Source: JBFISM01 sp041608535
GTDB lineage: Bacteria > Actinomycetota > Acidimicrobiia > Spongiisociales > UBA5794
Assembly (NCBI GenBank): GCA_041608535.1
Contig: JBFISM010000092.1
Span: 1 to 15,141, forward strand
DNA: 15,141 nt
Direction of reading: 5' to 3'
Shown: piece by piece, positions 6,066 to 11,733 of the stretch
Layout of the letters: every line of letters begins with the position of its first letter
How positions within the stretch are numbered: the first letter of the stretch is position 1
Position numbers and translations under genes: made by a program
Notes under the pieces: generated by a model
The model's database searches: none
What the model saw: the letters and a program-made list of their open reading frames with translations, nothing else
What the model was told of the DNA's origin: nothing

Positions 6066-7238
6066 ATGAGCGACGCAATCATCCGCCAGACGCACGCCGA
6101 CATCGACGCCCACCAGTTCGACACGCTGGCGTGGACCACTCCGCCACCTCTAGCCGAGGCTCGCGTCGCCGTGGTCACCACAGCAGGTCTGCGCACCGAC
6201 GGGGTGACCATGTGGTCCAACAGCGACGAGGGCTTCACGATCATCCCTCACGGCGAGAAGCGGCTCACGCTGTCACATCGCAGTCAGAACTTCGACCGTT
6301 CGGGATTCAATCGCGACATCAACGTGATTCTGCCGATGGATCGGCTCGATGAGCTGGCCCGTGACGGCATGATCGGCAGCGTTGCGCCGCGTCACCTCTC
6401 GTTCATGGGGGCCCAACGAGACCACACGCTGGCAACGATGCGGCTCGACACCGGCCCTGCTGCAGCCAAGGTCCTCACGGACGACGACGTCGATGTCGTG
6501 TTGCTCACGCCGGTGTGACCGCTGTGCACGCGTATGGTCGGTACGCTCGCACATGTCCTCGAAGCGCACGGGCTGGCCACCGTGGCGATTGCCCTCATCC
6601 GCGGCCAGATCGAGAAAACGGCACCACCGAGAGCCCTCTACACCCAATTCCCCCTGGGACGCCCACTCGGCAGACCCGACGATCCTGAGTATCAGCACGA
6701 AGTGCTGGCGGCAGCGTTTGCGCTCCTGGAACGGCCCGCGGGGCCGGTCCTCGAAGACTTCCCCGAGGTGCTCGGCGACGACGGCGACACCCCCCTGTCG
6801 TGCCAGATGCCCCTACGTCACGATGCATCGCTCCATCCGGCCGTCGACGAGGCGCTGGGCATACGCCCCGCCTACAACCGCACTCTGCAGCGCACCGGTG
6901 CCTCCAGCGTCGGCCGGGTTGGGAGCGTCGATGGCATCCCGTCGATCCTGGAGGCATTCGTCCGCATCGGCGACGGCGTGCCGCACGAAGAAGCGGCGGT
7001 TCCGGGTGGGGATCTACTGGCGGCAGCGATGGATGTGCGCAGCTACTACGAGGAGGCGGCGCAAGCGCTCGTGGATCACGTGCCCGGCGCCCGCCAGGTA
7101 GACGCCTGGATCTACGGAGACACCGAGGCCGGGAAGGTGATGCACGCCGCCCAGCGCGCCCTACACGCCACCGAGGGTGTGCCTCGCCCGCTGTGGTACT
7201 TCCTCATGCCGATGATGCACTCCCGGATCAAACCCTAG
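6066..7238 (+). CDS. Selenoprotein of the glycine/sarcosine/betaine/D-proline reductase 'selenoprotein B' family (Sec at internal TGA 6516-6518)
   Basis: One continuous frame of 390 residues if the TGA at 6516-6518 is read as selenocysteine (residue 151); 401 residues from the alternative ATG at 6033. Both sides belong to one family. Before the TGA: PLAEARVAVVTTAGL, then ILPMDRLDELARDGMIGSVAPRH and DVDVVLLTPV. After it: PLCTRMVGTLAHVLEAHGLA, then PPRALYTQFPLGRPLGRPDDP. Cysteine relatives, as I recall them, carry C-P-x-C exactly here, so U-P-L-C is a Sec/Cys redox pair; GrdB also has U-x-x-C-T-R. A SECIS-like hairpin follows at 6523-6553. TGA is an ordinary stop in neighbouring genes, so the whole genome is not recoded. 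Residues about 250-390 are a C-terminal part I do not recognise. The substrate is unknown; a reductase of C-N or similar bonds in the cytosol is inference. No Sec-machinery or reductase partner gene lies in the window. Confidence 0.87.
6516..6518 (+). other. In-frame TGA read as selenocysteine
   Basis: The local reading is L-T-P-V-(TGA)-P-L-C-T-R. The TGA replaces the first cysteine of a CPxC-type redox motif, and the protein family similarity continues without a gap on both sides. Its position relative to the hairpin loop (16 bases from TGA to loop) is almost the same as in the E. coli fdhF SECIS (17 bases). Confidence 0.85.
6523..6553 (+). promoter_or_regulatory. Bacterial SECIS element
   Basis: This is a hairpin inside the coding region directly after the Sec codon. 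The lower stem is TGTGC (6523-6527) with GCACA (6549-6553). A 2x2 internal loop follows (AC/TC). The upper stem is GCGTA (6530-6534) with TACGC (6542-6546), and the apical loop is TGGTCGG (6535-6541). The loop contains GGTC, like the GGUC in the loop of the E. coli fdhF SECIS that SelB binds. The loop starts 16 bases after the TGA, within the distance known for bacterial SECIS elements. Confidence 0.82.
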
Positions 7239-7295
7239 GTGCAGCGCGCGTTGACCGGAAGTTCACGACCGGGGCGGATGAGCCCACATTCTTTC

Positions 7296-7328
7296 GGCTG
7301 TCGCGCGCGCTTTCCGCGCGCTACAGCC
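7296..7328. terminator. Hairpin between convergent genes (bidirectional terminator)
   Basis: GGCTGT plus GCGCGCG pairs with CGCGCGC plus ACAGCC, giving 13 base pairs with one mismatch and a five-base loop (CTTTC). It lies between the stop of the selenoprotein gene (7238) and the stop of the small minus-strand gene (7344). There is no long T-run on either side, as is common for GC-rich actinobacterial terminators. Confidence 0.6.
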
Positions 7329-7343
7329 TTAGGTTCGCTCGAG

Positions 7344-7640
7344 TCACACCCGCTCGCCGGTGAACGGTAGGCCGCCCATGGGTGTGGTCACGGTGCCGGA
7401 GACGGTGTCACCGTCGACGGTGCCGGCGAACGTGAGGGCGATCTTGCCCATGGGTGTGTCGAGGGCACCGCCGAAACCGAAGGAGTCGCCGTCCACGGTG
7501 ACGTCGGAGAGCTCACCAGCACCCATCGGCGTCTGATACGAGCCGGAATACGAGCCGCCGTCGTCGTTGATCGTGATCGTCGGCGTCTGCTCGCCGAGCG
7601 GCGTCATCATCTTCAACTGCCACGTCCCGACCGCGGACAT
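7344..7640 (-). CDS. Small protein with a 24-25-residue TPxG repeat, unknown function
   Basis: 98 residues from the ATG at 7640, which has GGAG five bases upstream. The same frame stays open further upstream, but that part has no such ribosome site and no recognisable sequence. The protein is beta-rich and has no signal peptide or membrane segment. The motif TP[LM]G occurs at residues 13, 37, 62 and 86, a spacing of 24, 25 and 24. Each unit reads roughly as TPMG, hydrophobic strand, [DG]xDGDxxxG, second strand (for example VTVDGDSFGFGGALDTPMG). This suggests four beta-hairpin repeats forming a small barrel or lipocalin-like sheet. I do not recognise a named family with certainty. It is divergent from the secreted nucleotidase gene and convergent with the selenoprotein gene. 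A cytosolic ligand-binding or accessory role is only a guess. Confidence 0.72.
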   Translation of the reverse strand: MSAVGTWQLKMMTPLGEQTPTITINDDGGSYSGSYQTPMGAGELSDVTVDGDSFGFGGALDTPMGKIALTFAGTVDGDTVSGTVTTPMGGLPFTGERV

Positions 7641-7824
7641 GTGAACTCCAAACCTCGGATACAGCTGGGGAAGATAGCCGACATCGCACCTAGAGCATCC
7701 CCGGGCAAAGTCCGGCCGCGGCCCCACGTGGTGCACGTTGCCCCCAAGGCCGTTATCGTGGCTGTCGAGAAGGGAAAGAGTTCCCGTTCGGGGAATGCAT
7801 TCGAAGAGAAGGGGAGGCCATCTC
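7641..7824. promoter_or_regulatory. Divergent intergenic region with overlapping inverted repeats
   Basis: This is the longest gene-free stretch in the window. Near its right end, GGGAA (7772-7776), TTCCC (7781-7785) and GGGAA (7791-7795) can form two mutually exclusive hairpins, with loops AGAG and GTTCG. The perfect palindrome GAATGCATTC (7793-7802) overlaps the third arm. TATCGT (7754-7759) is a possible -10 for the nucleotidase gene, which would put the repeats in its mRNA leader. CCACGTGG (7724-7731) is another perfect palindrome. The longer open frame through this region (from 7738) lacks similarity to anything and is not considered coding. Confidence 0.35.
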
Positions 7825-9612
7825 GTGGCCAGATCACGCATGCCGATGCGGTCGCGCCGTTTGCTCGTCCTCATCGCCGCGCTGTCGACGATGTTTGCAC
7901 TGTTGGCGGCAGGTACGGCGTCCGCAGAGGACCATGAATTCACACTGGCGATCTTGCACAACAACGACGGTGAGTCCCAGCTCGTCAACGCCGGCTCGGG
8001 CATCGAAGACTTCGGCGGCGTCGCCCGCTTTGCCACACAGCGCCAGCTGCAACGGGCCGATGCGCTCGCTTCCGGCTATGGCACCGTGTTGGTGTCATCC
8101 GGTGACAACTTCCTCGCCGGCCCGGAGCTGGCCGCCAGTGTCGACAAAGGCGTTCCGTTCTTCGACACGATTGCGCTCGACTACTTGCGCTATGACGCGA
8201 TCTCGTTCGGCAACCACGACTTCGACTTCGGCCCAGATTTCCTGGCCGAATTCCTGTCCGGCTACACGAATCCGCCGCCGCACGTGAACGTCAATCTCGA
8301 TTTCAGCCTCGAGCCGGAGCTCCAGGCCTTCGTCGATGCCGGCGTCATCACCCCGTCGACCGTGGTGAACACGGGAGGCGAACGCATCGGCATCGTCGGA
8401 GCGGTCACACCCGACCTGACCTTCATCTCCAGCCCCCGCGACACGATCATCATGGACAACATCGCCGAGCTGGTGCAGCAACAGGTCGATCGCCTGGACC
8501 GCAGGGGCATCGACAAGATCATTCTCATCAGCCATCTCCAGGACGTCGACGAGGATGTTGCGCTTGCCAGTGAGCTGAGCGGGGTCGACGTGATGATCGC
8601 CGGTGGCGGCGACGAGGTGCTCGCCAACGAGGACGATCTTCTCGTCCCGGGTGACGAGGCATTCGGTCCGTACCCACTGCTGGCCACGAACGCCGACGGC
8701 GCCACCGTGCCTGTGGTCACGACCGCCGGCGATTACAAGTACCTGGGACGCCTCGACGTCACCTTCGACGATGACGGCAACGTGATCGGTTGGGACGGCG
8801 GCCCGATTCGTATCGCCGGCGGCGACAACCCCGATGCGGTTCGTCCGGATCGGACGATGCAGCGCCGCGTCGTCCAACCGGTCGCGGCCTTCCTCGATGC
8901 GCTTGCATCGAACGTGATCGCCACCTCAGAAGTGGCCCTGGAGGGTCGGCGTGATCCTGGTATCCGCACCGAGGAGACCAATCTCGGCAACCTGATGGCC
9001 GACTCTCTGCTGAACGCCGCCAACCTCAACGCCGCCGACTTCGGGGTTCCCGAAGCCGACGTGGCGTTGCAGAACGGTGGCGGGATCCGCAACAACACGC
9101 TGATCCCGGCGGGAGACATCACGGAGCTGAACACGTTCGAGATCGCACCGTTCCCGAACTTCGTGACGATCGTCCCCGACATCCCGCGCGAGCAGTTCAA
9201 GCAGATTCTGGAGAATGCGTACTCATTCGCTCCGGAGTCGAACGGACGCTTCGCACAGATCTCGGGCTTCAGCGTCACCTACGACCCGAACGGCACCCCT
9301 CAGGAGATCGACCCCGACACGGGCGACATCACCCAGGAGGGAGACAAGGTCGTCGACGTGATCCTCGATGACGGCACGGTCATCGTCGATGAGGGCGTCG
9401 TGATCGCCGGCGACGACATCGTCGTGGCCACCATCGACTTCCTGGCGCGTGGCGGCGATCAATACCCGTTCATGGGGGCGCCGTTCACGAGCGTCGGCGT
9501 CAGCTATCAGCAGGCGCTGTTCGACTACATCGTCGACGGGCTCGGGGGCCTCATCTCGGCCGCCGACTACCCCGAAGGCGGCGAGGGACGCATCACGCAA
9601 CTCGCACCGTAG
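7825..9612 (+). CDS. Secreted bifunctional metallophosphatase/5'-nucleotidase-like protein
   Basis: 595 residues from the GTG at 7825, chosen because GGGGAGG ends seven bases upstream and the protein then begins with a clean signal peptide (MARSRMPMRSRRLL, hydrophobic core, cleavage likely after ASA near residue 34). The Metallophos domain shows ILHNNDGESQL (43-53), SSGDNFLAG (91-99), FGNHDFDFG (128-136), LISHLQDVDED (234-244) and IAGGGDEVL (258-266). The 5'-nucleotidase C domain shows NLGNLMADSLLNAAN, VALQNGGGIRNN, FPNFVTIVP and ARGGDQYPF near the end. Its role is hydrolysis of extracellular nucleotides or phosphoesters, perhaps for phosphate supply. Compared with UshA by eye, the ligand His of NDxH is Glu50, and the GGHSQ loop is GGGDE, so two or three metal ligands differ. 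No C-terminal anchor was seen. Confidence 0.85.
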   Translation: MARSRMPMRSRRLLVLIAALSTMFALLAAGTASAEDHEFTLAILHNNDGESQLVNAGSGIEDFGGVARFATQRQLQRADALASGYGTVLVSSGDNFLAGPELAASVDKGVPFFDTIALDYLRYDAISFGNHDFDFGPDFLAEFLSGYTNPPPHVNVNLDFSLEPELQAFVDAGVITPSTVVNTGGERIGIVGAVTPDLTFISSPRDTIIMDNIAELVQQQVDRLDRRGIDKIILISHLQDVDEDVALASELSGVDVMIAGGGDEVLANEDDLLVPGDEAFGPYPLLATNADGATVPVVTTAGDYKYLGRLDVTFDDDGNVIGWDGGPIRIAGGDNPDAVRPDRTMQRRVVQPVAAFLDALASNVIATSEVALEGRRDPGIRTEETNLGNLMADSLLNAANLNAADFGVPEADVALQNGGGIRNNTLIPAGDITELNTFEIAPFPNFVTIVPDIPREQFKQILENAYSFAPESNGRFAQISGFSVTYDPNGTPQEIDPDTGDITQEGDKVVDVILDDGTVIVDEGVVIAGDDIVVATIDFLARGGDQYPFMGAPFTSVGVSYQQALFDYIVDGLGGLISAADYPEGGEGRITQLAP

Positions 9613-9631
9613 GCGGCACAGACTGCGCCAT

Positions 9632-9658
9632 GGAGGGACCGGATCACCCGGTCCCTCC
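9632..9658. terminator. Strong hairpin between convergent nucleotidase and DUF302 genes
   Basis: GGAGGGACCGG (9632-9642) pairs perfectly with CCGGTCCCTCC (9648-9658) over 11 bp with loop ATCAC. It lies 20 bases after the nucleotidase stop and 12 bases before the DUF302 gene end, so it can serve both strands. No T-run follows. Confidence 0.7.
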
Positions 9659-9670
9659 GTGCGCGTTGCG

Positions 9671-10579
9671 TCAACTTCCGGCACCCGCCGCGGCCAGCCC
9701 GGCCAAGGCGGAGGCGATGCCGTCGAGCAGCGCAGCCTGGCCCGTGATGCCATGACGCCTGGCCAGCGCATGCACGTCGTTGTAGGCGACGTACGTCGTC
9801 CCGTCCCGGTCGTACACGAGGAACTTGAGCGGTAGATCGAGGCCGATCGTCTGCGACTCCTGCATGAGCGGTGTCCCGAGCACCGGGCTGCCGAACACGA
9901 TGAGCCGGGTCTCGGGCAGGTCGACACCCGCTGTTGCTGCGTTCGCCGAGTGATCGAGCGTGAAGACGACACTGGGTGGTGCGGCGTCGATGGCGGCCAG
10001 CAACCGGTCGAACGTCGCGGCGACGTCGGCGTCGGACACCAGCTGCACCAGCCTCGGGTCGACGGCATACGGCCGGGCCGAGCTCCGGTCGACCACGCTG
10101 ACGCCTGATGCCGACGATGCGATCCCGGCCAGCGCCCCGGCGATGACGGGCAGCGTGGCCGCACTGCCGACACCGTGGCGAGCTGCCAAGTAGCGCGTCG
10201 AGTTGTAGCCGATGAACACCGCACCGTTCTCCTCCTCCCACACGAGGATCTTCTGTGGCAGATCGATGCCGGCCGTCTGGTTGATGGCCATCAGCGGCGA
10301 TCCCAACGCAGGATTGCCGAAGAACACTTCGCGGGTGGGAGCGAGATCGAGACCGACGGCCGCTGCTGCGGCGGCGTGGTCGACGGTGGCCACGATGCCG
10401 ATGTTCGGGTTTGCCTCCAGCGTCTCGATCACCGCATCCCACGTCTCCTCGAAGGAACTCGTGCTCGGTGCGATCACCATGCCTGCGACGGAAGGGACAG
10501 GAGCCGCCGACACCGCGGGTGCGGCGACGGCGGTGAGCAGAAACACGGCGACGATGGTCGCGATGCGGCGGTGGGACAC
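9671..10579 (-). CDS. Secreted protein with two DUF302 domains
   Basis: 302 residues from the GTG at 10579, supported by AGGAG five bases upstream. Residues 1-25 form a Sec signal peptide (MSHRRIATIV, hydrophobic core, cleavage near VSA-AP). Two DUF302 units follow, at about 40-137 and 178-280. They share the blocks DHAAAA... / DHSANA..., VFFGNPALGSPLM / VFGSPVLGTPLM, Q[ST]xGIDLPxK / QTIGLDLPLK, a strand ending Y[NV].YN, and LAxRHG[VI]. DUF302 has a known fold but no agreed function; family members occur in many bacteria, some near redox or metal genes. The two copies here differ a lot, so the duplication is not recent. It is convergent with the nucleotidase gene and separated from the thioesterase operon by a hairpin. 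Confidence 0.82.
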   Translation of the reverse strand: MSHRRIATIVAVFLLTAVAAPAVSAAPVPSVAGMVIAPSTSSFEETWDAVIETLEANPNIGIVATVDHAAAAAAVGLDLAPTREVFFGNPALGSPLMAINQTAGIDLPQKILVWEEENGAVFIGYNSTRYLAARHGVGSAATLPVIAGALAGIASSASGVSVVDRSSARPYAVDPRLVQLVSDADVAATFDRLLAAIDAAPPSVVFTLDHSANAATAGVDLPETRLIVFGSPVLGTPLMQESQTIGLDLPLKFLVYDRDGTTYVAYNDVHALARRHGITGQAALLDGIASALAGLAAAGAGS

Positions 10580-10722
10580 GGGGGCTCCTCTCTCCTGCCG
10601 GCCGGATGGTCCGAAGATTCACCTGACGATCACGTGGCCGACACGCTGTGTTCAGCACGCTATGCGAAGGTCCGCAACGACAAGCGGCGTGCCCAACGCG
10701 CATGGACTTGGGCGTTGGACGC
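10580..10722. promoter_or_regulatory. Gap upstream of the DUF302 gene
   Basis: 143 bases without a gene. It must hold the DUF302 promoter (minus strand). The best -10 candidate on that strand is TAGCGT in the stretch reading GCATAGCGTGCTG, with TTGTCG about 15 bases upstream, which is a poor match. The far end holds the terminator hairpin of the thioesterase gene. No small coding frame is convincing here. Confidence 0.3.
10687..10722 (-). terminator. Hairpin just after the thioesterase stop
   Basis: CCAACGC (10693-10699) pairs with GCGTTGG (10712-10718). Outside a two-base bulge, GCGT (10687-10690) pairs with ACGC (10719-10722). The structure begins immediately after the thioesterase TGA on the minus strand and is followed by the T-richer CTTGTCGTTG, consistent with an intrinsic terminator. 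Confidence 0.55.
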
Positions 10723-11139
10723 TCAGCGGGCTGCGCCGGCGGGGGTCAGATATGCGGCGAGCGCGTCCCCGAGAGCCGCAGGGAACCGCACCGGTCTGCC
10801 GACGGTATCGACCGAGGCTGCAGTGATCTCCTGGGTGGCCAGAACGACGCCGTTGCGGAGCAACCGTTGTCGCCACGTCGACGACGCCCGCCGAATATCA
10901 GCGATCTCGGTCTCGACGACGAGTTCGTCCCCCGGACCGGCGGAGGCCTGGTAGCGGATCGCAAGATCGGTGACCACGATGCGGTACCCCTCTCCCTCCA
11001 GCCGGACCATCCCGAAACCGATCGATTCCAGCAACTCGATCCTCGCCACCTCGAAGTACTGGATGTAGACAGAGTGGTTGAGGTGGTTGTAGGGATCGAG
11101 TTCATAGAACCGAACCCGCAGCTGGGTGCGATGCGCCAT
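10723..11139 (-). CDS. Acyl-CoA thioesterase, 4HBT/YbgC-FadM type
   Basis: 138 residues, the usual length for a single hotdog-fold domain. The N-terminal block VRFYELDPYNHLNHSVY contains Asp15 (catalytic position of the 4-hydroxybenzoyl-CoA thioesterase family) and the N-H-x-N turn, followed by IQYFEVARIELLESIGF, the central hotdog helix. GYRIVVTDLAIRYQASAGPG and ELVVETEIADI match the following beta strands. It probably hydrolyses acyl-CoA thioesters in the cytosol; chain length cannot be told. The gene starts 10 bases after the trmL stop, so the two likely form an operon. TAGGTT (11152-11147) seven bases before the ATG could also drive a leaderless transcript of its own. No Shine-Dalgarno is visible. 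Confidence 0.88.
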   Translation of the reverse strand: MAHRTQLRVRFYELDPYNHLNHSVYIQYFEVARIELLESIGFGMVRLEGEGYRIVVTDLAIRYQASAGPGDELVVETEIADIRRASSTWRQRLLRNGVVLATQEITAASVDTVGRPVRFPAALGDALAAYLTPAGAAR

Positions 11140-11146
11140 GGCCGGA

Positions 11147-11152
11147 AACCTA
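11147..11152 (-). promoter_or_regulatory. Possible -10 box (TAGGTT) for the thioesterase gene, overlapping the trmL stop
   Basis: On the minus strand TAGGTT ends seven bases before the ATG at 11139, and its TAG is the trmL stop codon. This repeats the arrangement seen at 3910-3915. It is weak evidence on its own but fits the other leaderless starts in this window. Confidence 0.3.
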
Positions 11153-11632
11153 GTGCGGGCGGCGGGTGTCGCCCGTCACGGCAAATCCGAGCTGCCTCCA
11201 CCCTTCGTACACGGCAACGGCGACCGCGTTCGCCAGATTGAGACTGCGGCCCTGCGGTGCGATGGGAATGCGGAGCCGCCCCGCGATGATCGGGGCATCG
11301 AGCAGTTCGCCAGGCAAGCCGACCGATTCCTTGCCGAACAGCAGATGATCCCCTCGTTCGTATGTCACATCGGCGTAGGTCATGTCCCCTCGTTCGCTGA
11401 ATGCGAAGAGACGGAGCGGATCGGCGTCGTCGAGATACTGCCTGAACGAGGCATGGTGGCGCACATCGGCAAACTCTCGATAGTCCAGCCCGGCGCGCCG
11501 CATCCGGGCATCGTCGAGGGTGAAGCCGAGTGGATGGATGAGGTGCAGCACACAGCCGGTGTTCACGGTGAGCCGCATGAGGTTGCCGGTGTTCGGTGCG
11601 ATCTCGGGCTCGTGGAGCACGATGTGGAACAT
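11150..11632 (-). CDS. trmL: tRNA (cytidine/uridine(34)-2'-O)-methyltransferase, SPOUT family
   Basis: 160 residues, close to the 157 of E. coli TrmL. It 2'-O-methylates the wobble base (position 34) of tRNA-Leu isoacceptors using S-adenosylmethionine. Motifs: PEIAPNTGNLMRL (9-21), LHLIHPLGF (29-37), RRAGLDYRE (45-53), and the SPOUT knot LFGKESVGLP (98-107) and RIPIAPQGRSLNLANAVAVA (121-140). The start was taken at the ATG at 11632 (MFHIVLHEPE), matching the family. The frame stays open far upstream on the minus strand, but that part crosses the terminator and the next gene antisense and is not coding. TAGGGT seven bases before the ATG suggests a leaderless mRNA. The thioesterase gene follows in the same direction after 10 bases. 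Confidence 0.93.
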   Translation of the reverse strand: MFHIVLHEPEIAPNTGNLMRLTVNTGCVLHLIHPLGFTLDDARMRRAGLDYREFADVRHHASFRQYLDDADPLRLFAFSERGDMTYADVTYERGDHLLFGKESVGLPGELLDAPIIAGRLRIPIAPQGRSLNLANAVAVAVYEGWRQLGFAVTGDTRRPH

Positions 11633-11639
11633 CGCAGTC

Positions 11640-11645
11640 ACCCTA
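11640..11645 (-). promoter_or_regulatory. Probable -10 box (TAGGGT) for trmL
   Basis: On the minus strand TAGGGT ends seven bases before the ATG at 11632. There is no Shine-Dalgarno in between, so a leaderless transcript is likely. It lies just downstream of the terminator at 11683-11710 on the same strand, which would isolate trmL from the large gene. Confidence 0.4.
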
Positions 11646-11682
11646 CCGATGGCGGCGATGGTCTCCGCACCGTCGACATAGC

Positions 11683-11710
11683 GAGAGGGGAGGCCGAAGC
11701 CTCCCCTCTC
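11683..11710 (-). terminator. UUCG-capped terminator hairpin of the large repeat-protein gene
   Basis: This is a perfect 12-bp inverted repeat: GAGAGGGGAGGC and GCCTCCCCTCTC around a four-base loop. On the minus strand the loop reads TTCG closed by C-G, the very stable cUUCGg tetraloop. It begins 23 bases after the stop of the repeat-protein gene. No T-run follows. Confidence 0.75.
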
Positions 11711-11733
11711 TACCGGAGCGACCCGTCCCCTTC

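Noticed and set aside
6516..6518. Genome-wide recoding of TGA, or a simple nonsense mutation
   Set aside because: TGA is the ordinary stop of many genes here (ATPase, permease, alkC-like, thioesterase, repeat protein). The position on the redox motif plus the SECIS hairpin is unlikely by chance.
7738..7824. A longer N-terminus for the nucleotidase from the ATG at 7738
   Set aside because: It would bury the signal peptide behind an Arg-rich extension, while the GTG at 7825 has an excellent Shine-Dalgarno and gives a standard signal peptide.
9567..10703. Long Arg-rich open frames overlapping the DUF302 gene
   Set aside because: They are out-of-frame shadows. The 302-residue frame has a signal peptide, a ribosome site and two domains.
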